Positions 1-9,519 of a DNA stretch of 64,000 nucleotides are shown here, piece by piece. This DNA is from Palsa-506 sp963786975 (GTDB lineage Bacteria; Actinomycetota; Actinomycetes; Streptosporangiales; Streptosporangiaceae). Each line of letters opens with the position of its first letter. The first letter of the stretch is position 1. The notes under the pieces were generated by a model, which saw only the letters and a list, made by a program, of their open reading frames with translations, did no database searches and was not told the DNA's origin. The position numbers were made by a program, and so were the translations under genes. The DNA lies in NCBI GenBank assembly GCA_963786975.1, contig CAWBBE010000011.1, forward strand, positions 248,001 to 312,000, in the 5' to 3' direction.

Positions 1-237
1 GGGGACGCCCGGCCGGGCGGTGCGCCACTGCGGGTTGGCCACCGCCAGATGGCCGAGCAGCCGGCCGTACTCGCCGCCGGGGCCGGGCGGGCCGCCGAAT
101 CTGTCCCAGATCACCGGCAGCAGGGTGGCGGTCAGCCCGGCCCCGTCGAAGGTCACCAGGTCGGCCGCGCCGGCCTCGGCGACGAACGCCTCGACCTGGC
201 TCAGGTCGCTGACCGCGAAATGCGCTGGAACGTACAT
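1..237 (-). CDS. PaiB-like FMN-binding negative transcriptional regulator (N-terminal part)
   Basis: Only the first 79 codons are in the window; the gene runs off the left edge. The start is the ATG at 237 and the protein opens MYVPAHFAVSDL, the characteristic opening of the PaiB / FMN-binding split-barrel family, followed by an acidic helix and the conserved LPVIWD-type strand. Members of this family bind flavin and are described as negative transcriptional regulators of protease or sporulation genes in Bacillus. The role here is inferred from the N-terminus only. It lies directly downstream of the secreted glycosidase start on the other side of a short gap and has no visible operon partner in the window. 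Confidence 0.75.
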   Translation of the reverse strand, partial: MYVPAHFAVSDLSQVEAFVAEAGAADLVTFDGAGLTATLLPVIWDRFGGPPGPGGEYGRLLGHLAVANPQWRTARPGVP

Positions 238-267
238 GTCCCCAGGCTAGGTCGCGGCCTGGCCAGC

Positions 268-3200
268 TCACGGCACCGGGACGCCGCGGATGACAACCGG
301 GCCGAGGGTCGGGTCGAGCTCGGTGGCCTGGGAAACCCCGGACGGCGTGAGCACGTCCACCGCCTTCGGCACCGTGCCCGGGTCGACCTTGCAGATCGGG
401 CTGGTGCCGCCGGCCGGGCAGACGCCGAACGTGAACGGGCCGGCCGGCTGGGTGAAGGTGCGGGCCTGGTCGGAGCTGAAGCCGTCCTGGCCGGTCAGCA
501 CCACGGTGAAGGACCAGCCTGAGGCCGGGCTGCCGAATGCCGCCTGCGGCAGCACGATCGTGACGGTCTTGCTCGCCTGGGAGACGGCCATCGAGGCCGT
601 GCCGAGCGAGTTTCCGGCGGCATCCTGCCAGACCGGGGACGCGAAGCCCTGCACCTCGACCATCTCGTTCCACGCATCAGCCGGGGCGATGGTGTAGTTG
701 CGGGAGGCGAAGGCCGCCGCGGTCGATGTGGTGGCCGCGCCGGGCGCGTGCACGTACACGTCGAGCAGCTGCGCGCCGAACGCCGAGCCGAACGTCGGAT
801 CCAGGTTGGCCAGCGTGGCCCGCAGGAACACGGTGCTGCCATCGCTGATCACCTGGAACCTGGTCAGGTCGAACGCGCCGGGATGGAAGGACGAGTCCGT
901 CGGGTACTGGTAGGTGCCGGGCCCGTTGTCGTCCCCGCCGGGATCGGTCACGTCGAGCACCGTCGTCCCGGTGGTCACCTCGCTCGTCACCGATGTCTGC
1001 GCGTACCCGGTCCGGTTGCCGGACGCGGTGGCCGACACGGTCAGCACGCTGTCGCCGAAGCCGACCGGCACCGTGACCGAGAACGACCCGTCCGCCGCCG
1101 CGACCGACGTGGCGGTCGTGGACGCCGCGCCAGTGGTGGTGTCCAGCGCCTCCACCACGACCTTGGCCCCCGGCGCCGTGCTCCCGGTTACTGTCGTCGT
1201 CGCCGTCGTAACGTCGGTGCCCGGCACCGGCCCGGTCAGGGTCACGGCGGCGTTGCCCGGCGGCGCGTGCGTCACGTACCGGTCCCTGGTCACCGCCGGG
1301 GTCTCCAGCGTGCGCCCGGCGCCGACGGCCAGGATCAGCCGCAGTTCCTGGGCCTGGGCCCAGGTCAGCGGGGATGCCGAGCCCGCGGCCTGGCCGTCGG
1401 CGAAGCCGATGGAGGCGGTGGTCGGGTCGCTGCCGAACGGCGACGCGGGCAGGTCCGGGTCCTCCCAGGCCTGCTCGGGCACCAGGCCCACGCCCGAGGA
1501 GAACTGCGCCATCGCCTCGAGCAGCGTGCTGGCGCCGGCCAGGTTGCCCTCGGCCACGTCGGACTCGGCCCGCTCGCCGGACAGCACCGGCCACAGGTGC
1601 CCGGTGCCGGTGTCGGTCGTCGGCCACGGCTGGCCCTCGGTGGTGCAGGAGGTCTGGCTGGGCTGGAAGCAGTCGCCGTACCCGTCCGCGCTGCCGGCCT
1701 TGGCTGAGGTCCCGTACCGGTAGTAGCCGGTCCCGCTGGGCGTGTGCACCGATATCTGGTTGTCTTCCACGCCCAGCGAGGCCTGGATGTCCGGATCGCT
1801 GACCGGCAGCTCGCCGAGCCGGACCAGTTCCTGGAACCCGCCGTCGATGACCGCGCGCTGGTCCACGGTCGGGCCGCCGTTGCCCAGGTTGTAGCTGATG
1901 GCGGCGTTCGGGTCGCCGGTCTTGGACAGCCGGATGAAGTACCGCGGGCCGTCCGGGCCGCTGGTGGTCACGTCCCAGGTCTTGATCGTGCGCTGGAAAT
2001 CGTCCGCGGTCGCCTGGTACAGCTGCGCCCGCGCGGTGTCGCCATGCCGGGCGGCGATCGCCGACGCGGCGGTCAGCCCGGCGATCTCGGCGGCGATCGT
2101 GGACGGCGAGTAGCCGGACTGCTCCTCCCACCGCTCCACGCCGGCCGACGGCCCGTTCGCGACCAGGAAGTCCGCCGCGGGGCGGATGTGCTGCTGCCAC
2201 AGCGCGGTATCCCCGCCCAGGCCGGACTGCCAGGCCATCAGGATCGGGTAGGCGGTCTCGTCCAGCTGGGTGCCGCCGGTATCCGGCGCGCTCTGGCCGT
2301 TGACCAGCGAGTTGCGCGGCAGCTGGCCGTTCGCGAGCTGCTGCTTGTCGAACAGGAACAAGGTGGCCGCCCGCGCGGTGGCCAGGTCGCCGTCGGTCAG
2401 CAGCCCGGTGAATGCCTCGTACAGGTCCCGCGAGAACACCTCGCGGTAGGAGCCGAAGTAAACCGGCTTGCCGTTGACCGCGGTCCCGGCGGCCACCGCC
2501 TGCCCCCACGGGCTGGCCATCGAGGCGACGATCGCGCCGGGGAAGGTCTTGTCCTCGCTCGCCTTGATCACGTTGGCCGACAGGTAGTAGCGGCGCTGCA
2601 GGTCGGCCGCCTGCCCGCCGGAAAGGCCCGGGAAATGCGACGGCGGCCTGCGCAGGCCGCGGTCATAGCCCGCCCAGCCGCTCAGGTAGCTCCGCTGCAC
2701 CTGGCTGAACGGGCTGGCCAGGGACGCGCCGGCGGTGGCCACTGCGCTGGCCTGGCTGCGGCCGAAGCCGAGCGCCAGCGTTACCTCGCCGCCACGGCGC
2801 GGCGTGACGTCCTCGGTCGCCGTGATGTGCCCGTCCGGGGCCGAGTCGTAGGTGGTGGTCAGCGCGTGCGTGGAGTCGAGCTGGCTGAGACCGTCGCTGC
2901 CGGTCCCCGCGTACCCGACGCTAGCCGCGGCCGACGGGCTGCTGGCGCGCAGCGCCAGGTAGGTCGGCACCGCGTAGCCGCGGTTCGCTGCCTGGGTGAC
3001 CGTGTTCGTGCTGAAGGCGACCGGCACCGGGGATCCGGTGGACGTGTCGATGGTCCCGGTGTTGCCGCCGGCGTTCGCGCTGCCGCCGCCGCCGTCGCCG
3101 TTGACGTGCGCGTCCAGCTGCGCGTACAGCTTCAGCTGGCCGATATCGGTATGCGAGCCCGGGGTGGCCGACAGCCGCGTGTCCATCAGCACCGTGTCCC

Positions 3201-3657
3201 GGGCCGGGTCGGTGATGTAGGTGGTGACCAGCCGGTAGCCGTGGCTGGCGCTGGTCGCGGTCACCGTGCAGGCCATCCCGGACGGGTCGGCCGCGACGGC
3301 GTAGGTCATGTCCCGGGTCTGCAGGTCGGTGAAGGTGGAGCCGTCGGTCACGATGTACTGCAGCGTGCCGACATTCGTGTTGTCGATCGTCGGCTCGTAG
3401 ACGTCGGAAAGCACGCCGTCGGCTACCGTGTACCACACCTTGGAGCCGGTGTTCCGCGCGGTGCCCAGGCAGTCCTTGCGGGCGAGGTCGAAGAACGACA
3501 TCGTGCCGGGCCCGCCGGGAGCGGTCACGGCGGGCTGCCCGGCGGCCGCGGCGGCCGGCCCGGCCGCCGCCAGCGCGTAAGACAGCAGGCCCAGGGCGGC
3601 CGCCGGGGCCACCAGCCGCTGTATCCGGCGCTTGCCCGATCGTGCCAATCCCGCCAT
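268..3657 (-). CDS. Secreted GH15 glucoamylase / glucodextranase-like glycosidase
   Basis: A 1129-residue exported alpha-glucan hydrolase. The chosen ATG at 3657 has a GGGAGG ribosome site 7 nt upstream and starts MAGLARSGKRRIQRL, a basic n-region followed by a hydrophobic Ala-rich signal peptide. Order: signal peptide, glucodextranase-type N-terminal beta domain (to about residue 300), GH15 (alpha/alpha)6 catalytic barrel (about 330-740), an Ig-like linker (TGPVPGTDVTTATTTVTGST) and a C-terminal glucodextranase-type binding module. The two family glutamates are visible in RWEEQSGYSPS (acid) and VPEQAWEDPDLP (base). Known members release glucose from non-reducing ends of starch or dextran; which bond is preferred cannot be read here. 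An upstream in-frame start at 3768 exists but has no ribosome site and would bury the signal peptide. Confidence 0.9.
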   Translation of the reverse strand: MAGLARSGKRRIQRLVAPAAALGLLSYALAAAGPAAAAAGQPAVTAPGGPGTMSFFDLARKDCLGTARNTGSKVWYTVADGVLSDVYEPTIDNTNVGTLQYIVTDGSTFTDLQTRDMTYAVAADPSGMACTVTATSASHGYRLVTTYITDPARDTVLMDTRLSATPGSHTDIGQLKLYAQLDAHVNGDGGGGSANAGGNTGTIDTSTGSPVPVAFSTNTVTQAANRGYAVPTYLALRASSPSAAASVGYAGTGSDGLSQLDSTHALTTTYDSAPDGHITATEDVTPRRGGEVTLALGFGRSQASAVATAGASLASPFSQVQRSYLSGWAGYDRGLRRPPSHFPGLSGGQAADLQRRYYLSANVIKASEDKTFPGAIVASMASPWGQAVAAGTAVNGKPVYFGSYREVFSRDLYEAFTGLLTDGDLATARAATLFLFDKQQLANGQLPRNSLVNGQSAPDTGGTQLDETAYPILMAWQSGLGGDTALWQQHIRPAADFLVANGPSAGVERWEEQSGYSPSTIAAEIAGLTAASAIAARHGDTARAQLYQATADDFQRTIKTWDVTTSGPDGPRYFIRLSKTGDPNAAISYNLGNGGPTVDQRAVIDGGFQELVRLGELPVSDPDIQASLGVEDNQISVHTPSGTGYYRYGTSAKAGSADGYGDCFQPSQTSCTTEGQPWPTTDTGTGHLWPVLSGERAESDVAEGNLAGASTLLEAMAQFSSGVGLVPEQAWEDPDLPASPFGSDPTTASIGFADGQAAGSASPLTWAQAQELRLILAVGAGRTLETPAVTRDRYVTHAPPGNAAVTLTGPVPGTDVTTATTTVTGSTAPGAKVVVEALDTTTGAASTTATSVAAADGSFSVTVPVGFGDSVLTVSATASGNRTGYAQTSVTSEVTTGTTVLDVTDPGGDDNGPGTYQYPTDSSFHPGAFDLTRFQVISDGSTVFLRATLANLDPTFGSAFGAQLLDVYVHAPGAATTSTAAAFASRNYTIAPADAWNEMVEVQGFASPVWQDAAGNSLGTASMAVSQASKTVTIVLPQAAFGSPASGWSFTVVLTGQDGFSSDQARTFTQPAGPFTFGVCPAGGTSPICKVDPGTVPKAVDVLTPSGVSQATELDPTLGPVVIRGVPVP

Positions 3658-3875
3658 CGGAACCTCCCGGTAAGCCAAAATCAGCGGGCCGCCAGAGTGC
3701 CCCGGCGCCAATCCGCTGGAAAGGACGCCGCGAGCCAGAGCTTCCCGCCGCCAGCCGGTGCCTGTCAACGGCCAATTCGTCCGGGCAAAGGACCGGCGAA
3801 TGGCTCAGCGGGCGGCCAGGCCGGCGAGTGCCAGCGATGCCGCGGGCCGTTTCGCGGCTGGCTACGATCTGGATA

Positions 3876-4409
3876 GTGACAGTGCAGGTGATCGTCCTGA
3901 ACGGCGGATCCAGCTCGGGTAAGTCGACGATTGCGCGCTGCCTGCAGTCGGTGCTGACCGAGCCGTGGCTGACGTTCGGGACCGACACGCTGATCGAGGC
4001 GATGCCCGAGTCCATGCGGGCCGGCGGCAGCGGGATCGGCTTCGGCGATGACGGGCAGGTCGTGGTCGGGCCCGCGTTCCGCGCGCTCGACGTCGCCTGG
4101 GCGGCCGGCGTCGCCGCGACGGCCCGGGCCGGCGCGCGGATCATCGTGGACGAGGCATTCATCGGCGGGGCAAGCTCGCAGCAGCGGTGGCGGACCGCGC
4201 TGGCCGGCCTGCGGGTGCTGTGGGTCGCGGTCCGCTGCGACCCGGCCGTCGCGGCGCGGCGCGAGGCCGGCCGGGCTGACCGCGCTGCCGGGATGGCCGT
4301 CTCCCAGGCACGGCTGGTGCACGACGGCGTGACCTACGATCTCGACGTGGACACCACCCGAGTCTCCGCGATGGAGTGCGCCGCGACGATAGCCGCGCAC
4401 CTGACCTGA
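3876..4409 (+). CDS. Chloramphenicol phosphotransferase-like P-loop kinase
   Basis: A 177-residue P-loop protein starting at GTG 3876 (TVQVIVLNGGSSSGKST), with Walker A GGSSSGKST at residues 10-18, an acidic FGTDTLIEAMP segment, and a VDEAFIGG segment that fits the catalytic/Walker B area of the CPT family. CPT proteins phosphorylate chloramphenicol in Streptomyces venezuelae, but many homologues have unknown substrates, so resistance is not implied. The open frame continues upstream to 3642, but the residues before 3876 are antisense to the glycosidase leader and not protein-like. It is transcribed divergently from the glycosidase. Confidence 0.75.
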   Translation: MTVQVIVLNGGSSSGKSTIARCLQSVLTEPWLTFGTDTLIEAMPESMRAGGSGIGFGDDGQVVVGPAFRALDVAWAAGVAATARAGARIIVDEAFIGGASSQQRWRTALAGLRVLWVAVRCDPAVAARREAGRADRAAGMAVSQARLVHDGVTYDLDVDTTRVSAMECAATIAAHLT

Positions 4410-4588
4410 AGCAGCGGCCCGCCTGGTGTCAGCGCCTGCCGCAGCGGTGCGCGCTGCTGCCCGGCGGTCTCCAGCACGCCGTCTCTGGTAGCCATGACCC
4501 ATCTCAGCCGGAAACGCTTCGAGCCGCGCCGAAGTGACCCGGGCACCCGCGCCCGGGCGTCACCAGCGAGGCGCCCGGGCCAGCGTGG
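4410..4588. other. Intergenic region without a convincing gene
   Basis: Between two convergently oriented genes. A minus-strand frame at 4334-4546 is open but overlaps the kinase, has no ribosome site and has arginine/alanine-rich shadow composition. Repeated GCCCGGGC-type palindromes near 4541-4580 could form weak terminator hairpins. Confidence 0.4.
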
Positions 4589-4765
4589 CTAGCGGCGGCG
4601 GCGCGAGTAGGACCAGCCCGAGCCGAACCCGGCCTGGTGCAGGGCCAGGAATGCCAGCCCGGCCAGCAGCAAGCTGATCGGCGCGAGTATCACGCCGGTG
4701 GCCGTCGAGGTGACGCGGATAATGAACGCGACAGCGAAAATGATGGCCGCGACTATGGCGAGCAT
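4589..4765 (-). CDS. Small membrane protein
   Basis: A 58-residue protein starting at ATG 4765, 7 nt after a GGAGGA ribosome site. Two hydrophobic segments (MLAIVAAIIFAVAFII and ATGVILAPISLLLAGLAFLAL) would cross the membrane, followed by an HQAGFGSGWSYSRRRR tail whose arginines suggest a cytosolic C-terminus. Such tiny two-helix proteins are common and uncharacterised in actinomycetes. It is divergent from the NADH dehydrogenase gene. No function assigned. Confidence 0.65.
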   Translation of the reverse strand: MLAIVAAIIFAVAFIIRVTSTATGVILAPISLLLAGLAFLALHQAGFGSGWSYSRRRR

Positions 4766-4951
4766 CGCAAGGTCCTCCGCTTCAAGGGGCAATGGCCCGC
4801 CTCATTTACCCGGCTGCGGCCGGACAATCCCCGGGCATCGGCCGCCGGACCGGGCAGCGGCAGTTGCCGCCCGGAAGCTGCCCGGATCCTGGATGGCCCG
4901 GCCTGCCGCGGGTAGGCAGCAGCTGGACGGACTACCCGGACGGAGGATGCA

Positions 4952-6274
4952 GTGCCAAGGATGTGGCGGCGGCAGCCAGGACGGCCTGCGGGATCCGGCG
5001 GGCGGCCGCGGGTGGTAGTGGCCGGCGCCGGCTTCGGCGGGCTGGCGACGATGGCCCGGCTGACCCGGGCGGGCATGCAGGTGACGCTGGTCGACAGCAA
5101 CATCTACAGCACGTTCCAGCCGCTGCTCTACCAGGTCGCGACGGCGGGCCTGAACCCGAGCGACGTGTCTTTCCCGCTGCGCGGGTTCGCCCGCAAGTAC
5201 GGCGCCAGCTTCCGCCGCGGCGAGGTAACCGGAATCGACGCGGGTGGCCGGCAGGTCATGCTCGCCGACGGCGGCCAGCTCGGCTACGACTACCTGATCA
5301 TCGCGACCGGGGTGTCGGCCGCTTACTACGGCGTGACCGGCGCGGACAAGTACGGCTTCGGCCTGTACACCAGGCACGACGCGGTCGCGCTGCGGGATCG
5401 GATCATGGCCTGCCTGGAGCAGCTGAGCGCGGCCGGGGACAAGGCGGAGGCCAGCGTCAACGTGGTCGGCGGCGGCGCCACCGGCGTGGAGCTGGCCGGC
5501 ACCCTGGCCGAGCTGCGCAGCATCGCGCTGGCCAGCGCGTTCCCGGATATCGATCCGGCCCGGGTGCACATCAGGCTGGTCGAGCAGGCTCAGGCCCTGC
5601 TCACGCCGTTCCACCCGGCACTGCGCGAGTACGCGCGGCGGCAGCTGGCCGTCCGCGGCGTGCAGGTCATGCTCGGCACCGGGATCCGGGAGATCACCGC
5701 CGACCGGGTCATCCTCACCGACGGACGGGAGCTTGGCAGCGAGCTCACGGTATGGGCGGCAGGCGTCTCGGCACCGGACGGCGCGGGTCGCTGGGGGCTG
5801 CCGCAGGGGCCGGGCGGCCGGCTGCTGACCGGCCCGGACCTGCGGGTGACCGGGCAGGACCGGATCTTCGCGGTCGGCGACATCGCGCTGATCGACGGCG
5901 ATCCGCTGCCGCAGCTCGCCCAGCCCGCGCTGCAGATGGGCAGGCACGCCGCCGAGCAGGTGGCGGCGCTGGCGGCGGGCACGGCCACCGCGTTCCGCTA
6001 CCACGACAAGGGGATCATGGCCACGATCGGCCGCAAGGCCGCGGTCGTGCAGCTGCCCGTGCACATCCGGATGCGCGGCACGCTGGCCTGGCTGGCGTGG
6101 CTCGGCCTGCACCTGGTGACGCTGCTCGGCAACCGCAACCGGATCGCGGCGCTGGTCAACCTGACCTACCGCTACCTGACCTGGGGTCACGGCGGCGGCA
6201 TCATCATGGACGACGACCCGCCGATGCCGGAGCCGGCCGCACGCGGCCAGCCCGGTAGCAGCCAGCCCGGCTAG
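4952..6274 (+). CDS. Type II NADH dehydrogenase (NAD(P)/FAD oxidoreductase)
   Basis: A 440-residue flavoprotein of the NDH-2 family, which passes electrons from NADH to quinone at the inner face of the membrane without pumping protons. The GTG start at 4952 has GGAGG five nt upstream. It shows the FAD dinucleotide fold (VVVAGAGFGGLATMARL near residue 22), the NDH-2 signature FQPLLYQVATAGLNP, the second nucleotide fold NVVGGGATGVELAG, and the FAD-contacting IFAVGDIALIDG near residue 305. The C-terminal amphipathic/hydrophobic segment (LAWLAWLGLHLVTLLG) is the usual membrane anchor. It is monocistronic by spacing. Confidence 0.92.
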   Translation: MPRMWRRQPGRPAGSGGRPRVVVAGAGFGGLATMARLTRAGMQVTLVDSNIYSTFQPLLYQVATAGLNPSDVSFPLRGFARKYGASFRRGEVTGIDAGGRQVMLADGGQLGYDYLIIATGVSAAYYGVTGADKYGFGLYTRHDAVALRDRIMACLEQLSAAGDKAEASVNVVGGGATGVELAGTLAELRSIALASAFPDIDPARVHIRLVEQAQALLTPFHPALREYARRQLAVRGVQVMLGTGIREITADRVILTDGRELGSELTVWAAGVSAPDGAGRWGLPQGPGGRLLTGPDLRVTGQDRIFAVGDIALIDGDPLPQLAQPALQMGRHAAEQVAALAAGTATAFRYHDKGIMATIGRKAAVVQLPVHIRMRGTLAWLAWLGLHLVTLLGNRNRIAALVNLTYRYLTWGHGGGIIMDDDPPMPEPAARGQPGSSQPG

Positions 6275-6372
6275 CGGCCAGCCCGGCTAGCGGCCGCCCC
6301 GCCGGGCGAACGGCGAGATCCGCCAGGATTCCGGCGGCCGCCGCGATGGCCGGGAGTCGCTATCGTTCCGGT

Positions 6373-7230
6373 ATGGCTGCACCGCTCGCCCGACGCGCCC
6401 ACAACGCCACCAACGCCCTGCATTCGCTGATTTACTTCGCTCCGGAGGCCGAGCAGCGGCTGGTGGCGACCGGGCTGAAGCCGGGCCGGATGTGTTACTT
6501 CGCCGGCCGGTCGGCTCCGATGGGCGCTGTCAGCGGCGGTGTCGTCACGGCCACCTTCTACAACTTCAACCCGGCGCTGGTGGCCAGGTGCATCCCGGCG
6601 GCATGGCAACTGGCCACCCCGGCCGCCATCATCGGCGCCAGGTTCGCGGCCGCTGACGCGGTGCTGACCCGGCTGCTCGGCCCGGACGGCGTAGCCTCGG
6701 CCGACCTGGCCGCGATTTCCGGGCTGGTCCGCGAGGCGGCCGGGGGATGCGCGGCCGAGGGCCGGCCGCTTTACGCCGGGCATGCCGACCTCAGCTGGCC
6801 GGACGCCCCGCACGTGGTGATGTGGCACGCACTGTCGCTGCTGCGCGAGCACCGCGGCGACGGCCATATCGCCGCGCTCGTCGCGGCCGGCCTCAGCGGC
6901 ATCGAGGCGCTGATCACCCACACCGCGACCGGCCGGGGGTTCCTGCCCGGCTTCGCCATGTCCAGCCGCGGCTGGAGCCAGCCGGAGTGGGATGCGGCCA
7001 CCAGGGATCTGGCCGGCCGCGGCCTGCTGGACGCCGAAGGCAAGCTCACTCCGGCCGGGCAGGAACTGCGCATGCAGGTGGAGGCGGAGACCGACCGGAT
7101 GGCGGCGGCCCCCTGGCAGCACCTGGGTGCCGAGCGCACCGAGGAGGTCATCAGGATCGGCCGGGCGATGACGCGCACCGTCATGGCGGCCGGCGCCTTC
7201 CCGGCCGAGGGCGTCTTCGCGGCACGCTGA
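6373..7230 (+). CDS. SCO6745 family protein
   Basis: A 285-residue actinobacterial protein of the SCO6745 family, recognised from its N-terminus (RRAHNATNALHSLIYFAPEAEQRL) and the ATFYNFNPALVARCIPAAW segment. The C-terminal third (WDAATRDLAGRGLLDAEGKLTPAG) reads like a winged-helix turn. The biochemical role of the family is not established. The start is ATG 6373; no strong ribosome site is seen and the earlier ATG at 6346 gives an unlikely extension. It lies 15 bp ahead of an aldo/keto reductase, so the two are probably cotranscribed. Confidence 0.8.
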   Translation: MAAPLARRAHNATNALHSLIYFAPEAEQRLVATGLKPGRMCYFAGRSAPMGAVSGGVVTATFYNFNPALVARCIPAAWQLATPAAIIGARFAAADAVLTRLLGPDGVASADLAAISGLVREAAGGCAAEGRPLYAGHADLSWPDAPHVVMWHALSLLREHRGDGHIAALVAAGLSGIEALITHTATGRGFLPGFAMSSRGWSQPEWDAATRDLAGRGLLDAEGKLTPAGQELRMQVEAETDRMAAAPWQHLGAERTEEVIRIGRAMTRTVMAAGAFPAEGVFAAR

Positions 7231-7245
7231 ACATCAGGAAGAGGA

Positions 7246-8211
7246 ATGACCGCACCCACCATTCCCAGCGTCGTCCTGGGCGCCAGCGGCATCCAGGTCA
7301 GCCGGCTGGCGCTGGGCTCCTGGCGCACCTTCGAGCGGATCAGCCGGGAGCAGGGCATCCGCGTCATGCAGGCGGCCCGCGAGGCCGGCATCACGTTCCT
7401 TGACGACGCGCGCTACAACGACGAAACCGGCCACGCGCCGATCCCGACCGGCTATTCCGAGGTCGTCTTCGGGGAGCTGTTCCGCGCCGCGGGCTGGCGG
7501 CGCGATGAGACGGTCGTGTCGAACAAGCTGTGGTGGGAGTTCTGGCCGGACGAGTCACCGGAGCAGGAACTGGCAGGCTCACTGCACCGGATGGGCCTCG
7601 ATCACGTCGACCTGATCTACACGGAGGTGCCGCCGGACGGCGTGCCGCTGGCGGACGCGGTGGAGATGATCGGCGGGCTGATCCGGGCCGGCACGGCTCG
7701 GGCCTGGGGCACCCTGAACTGGCCGCCGGTGCTGATGGAACTCGGCTGGCGGCTCGCCGGGCAGGCCGGGATCCCGGGGCCGGTGGCCACCCAGCCGCCG
7801 TACAGCCTGGTGATGCGCGATGCCGTCGAAGATCCGGAGATGCGGCGGGTTGCCGCCAGCCGGGGCATCGCGATCGTTGCGTCCTACCCGCTCGCTGGCG
7901 GCATCCTGACCGGCAAGTACGACCAGGACCCGGCAGCCGGAAGGGCCGCCGGGATGCTGCCGAACCCGCGATTCGCCCCGGCGGTGGCGGCCGGCCGTGA
8001 ACTGGCTGCCTTCGGCCGCGAGACCGGCCGCGACCCGGCCCAGCTGGCCATGGCCTTTGCCCTGCTCAACCCGTCGGTCACGACCGTTTTGTTCGGGGCA
8101 ACCCGGCCCGGGCAGGTGGTGGCGAACACCGCCGCGCTCGCGGTCGCCGCCGCACTGACCCCGGATGAGCGTGACCGCCTGCAGTCGATCGGCCGCGGCG
8201 CTGCTACCTGA
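7246..8211 (+). CDS. Aldo/keto reductase
   Basis: A 321-residue NADPH-dependent aldo/keto reductase. The barrel starts with VVLGASGIQVSRLALGSW, has the catalytic Asp/Tyr segment FLDDARYND, a lysine in VVSNKLWWEF, the substrate-side GLDHVDLIY strand, and ends with the cofactor-phosphate region VLFGATRPGQVVAN. These are the family landmarks; the catalytic His strand is less typical (LIYTEVPPDG instead of the usual HxPD). The ATG at 7246 follows AGGAAGAGGA. Likely second gene of the 6373-8211 unit. Confidence 0.88.
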   Translation: MTAPTIPSVVLGASGIQVSRLALGSWRTFERISREQGIRVMQAAREAGITFLDDARYNDETGHAPIPTGYSEVVFGELFRAAGWRRDETVVSNKLWWEFWPDESPEQELAGSLHRMGLDHVDLIYTEVPPDGVPLADAVEMIGGLIRAGTARAWGTLNWPPVLMELGWRLAGQAGIPGPVATQPPYSLVMRDAVEDPEMRRVAASRGIAIVASYPLAGGILTGKYDQDPAAGRAAGMLPNPRFAPAVAAGRELAAFGRETGRDPAQLAMAFALLNPSVTTVLFGATRPGQVVANTAALAVAAALTPDERDRLQSIGRGAAT

Positions 8212-8280
8212 CCGCGGCGGAAGCACAGCACCTGATCCGGGCCCGGGACCGGCCCCGGAGTAGGCACGGATCTCCCGGGT

Positions 8281-9519
8281 ATGGCCCGGGGCATGGCGAC
8301 GCCGCGACGCACCCGGGGGGCGAAGCCGGCCGGTGATGACGGCACCCCGCTCGGCGCCTACCGGGCCAAGCGTGATCCGGCCAGGACGCCGGAGCCGATG
8401 GGCGCCGGGCGCACCCGGAAACGAAAGCGCCCGGGCCGGCCTTCGTTCGTCATCCAGGAGCACCACGCGCGCGCCCTGCACTGGGATTTCCGGCTTGAGC
8501 ACGACGGCGTCCTGGTCTCGTGGGCGCTGCCGAAGGGCATCCCGGAGGACCCCAAGACGAATCACCTCGCCGTCCACACCGAGGATCACCCGCTGGAGTA
8601 CGGGAAGTTCGAGGGCGACATAACACCCGGCGAGTACGGCGGCGGTCGCGTCAGCATCTGGGATCACGGCGATTACGAGCTGGAGAAGTGGACCGAGACC
8701 GAGGTCAAGGTCGTGCTGCGCGGATCCAGGGCGCAAGGCCGCTACGTGCTGTTCTCGACTGGCGGCAAGTCCGGCCGGGTGACCGGCGGCCGGCCGGGCG
8801 GCCTGCCCGGCGGGAAGAACTGGATGATCCACCGGATGGATTCCCCGCGGGAGGGCTTCCAGCCGCTGCCGGACGGCATCCAGCCGATGCTGGCCGCGGC
8901 CGGGTCGCTGCCGGCCGACGATGACGGCTGGGCCTATGAGGTCAAATGGGACGGCGTGCGCGCCATCGTCTACATCGACGGCGGCCGGGTCCGCGCCGCC
9001 GGCCGCGACGGCCAGGACATCACCGCCGCGTTTCCCGAGCTGCGCGAGGCCGGGGAGAAGGTAGGGCCGCGGCCCGCGGTGCTGGACGGCGAGATCATCG
9101 CGCTCGGCGCAGACGGGCGGCCAAGCGCCGGCCGCCTGCAGCGGCGGCTGGGCGCGTCCGGCCGGGCCGAGGTCATCAGGCGGGCGCGGGAAGCACCGGT
9201 GACCTACGTCGTCTTCGACGTGCTGCATCTCGACGGGCAATCCCTGCTCGGCCTGCCCTACCACGAGCGCCGCGGCCGGCTCCAGGCACTCGGCCTGTCC
9301 GGCAGGCACCTGATGACCGGCGACTCGTACCGGGATGCGCACGGCGCCGATGTGCTGGCGGCCGCTCGCGAGCATGGCATCGGGGGCATCATCGCCAAGC
9401 GGCTGGACGCTCCCTACCGGCCGGGCAGGCGGAGCAGGGACTGGCAGAAGATCACCAGGAGGCGAGCCGGGGCGGCGGCCGGCCGCGGGCCGGCCAGCGA
9501 CCGCCGGGACCCGTCGTGA
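8281..9519 (+). CDS. LigD-type 3'-phosphoesterase plus truncated ATP-dependent DNA ligase
   Basis: A 412-residue end-joining protein. Residues about 40-190 are the LigD phosphoesterase domain (FVIQEHHARALHWDFRLEHD, KTNHLAVHTEDHPLEYGKFEGD, PGEYGGGRVSIWD). Residues about 205-400 are a DNA ligase adenylation domain with motif I YEVKWDGVRA, motif III LDGEIIAL and motif IIIa VVFDVLHLDG. Oddities: motif IV, normally EGVxAK, reads GGIIAK, so the metal-binding Glu is Gly; motif V ends WQKIT instead of WxKxK; and the protein stops there, with no OB-fold of about 100 residues. Its stop overlaps the polymerase gene by GTGA. The phosphoesterase may be active; ligase activity is doubtful. The start could be 8281 or 8293. 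Confidence 0.88.
   Translation: MARGMATPRRTRGAKPAGDDGTPLGAYRAKRDPARTPEPMGAGRTRKRKRPGRPSFVIQEHHARALHWDFRLEHDGVLVSWALPKGIPEDPKTNHLAVHTEDHPLEYGKFEGDITPGEYGGGRVSIWDHGDYELEKWTETEVKVVLRGSRAQGRYVLFSTGGKSGRVTGGRPGGLPGGKNWMIHRMDSPREGFQPLPDGIQPMLAAAGSLPADDDGWAYEVKWDGVRAIVYIDGGRVRAAGRDGQDITAAFPELREAGEKVGPRPAVLDGEIIALGADGRPSAGRLQRRLGASGRAEVIRRAREAPVTYVVFDVLHLDGQSLLGLPYHERRGRLQALGLSGRHLMTGDSYRDAHGADVLAAAREHGIGGIIAKRLDAPYRPGRRSRDWQKITRRRAGAAAGRGPASDRRDPS

Noticed and set aside
677..3876. Large open frames overlapping the GH15 gene on both strands
   Set aside because: Arg/Gly/Ala-rich shadow frames expected in high-GC coding DNA; no ribosome sites or domains.
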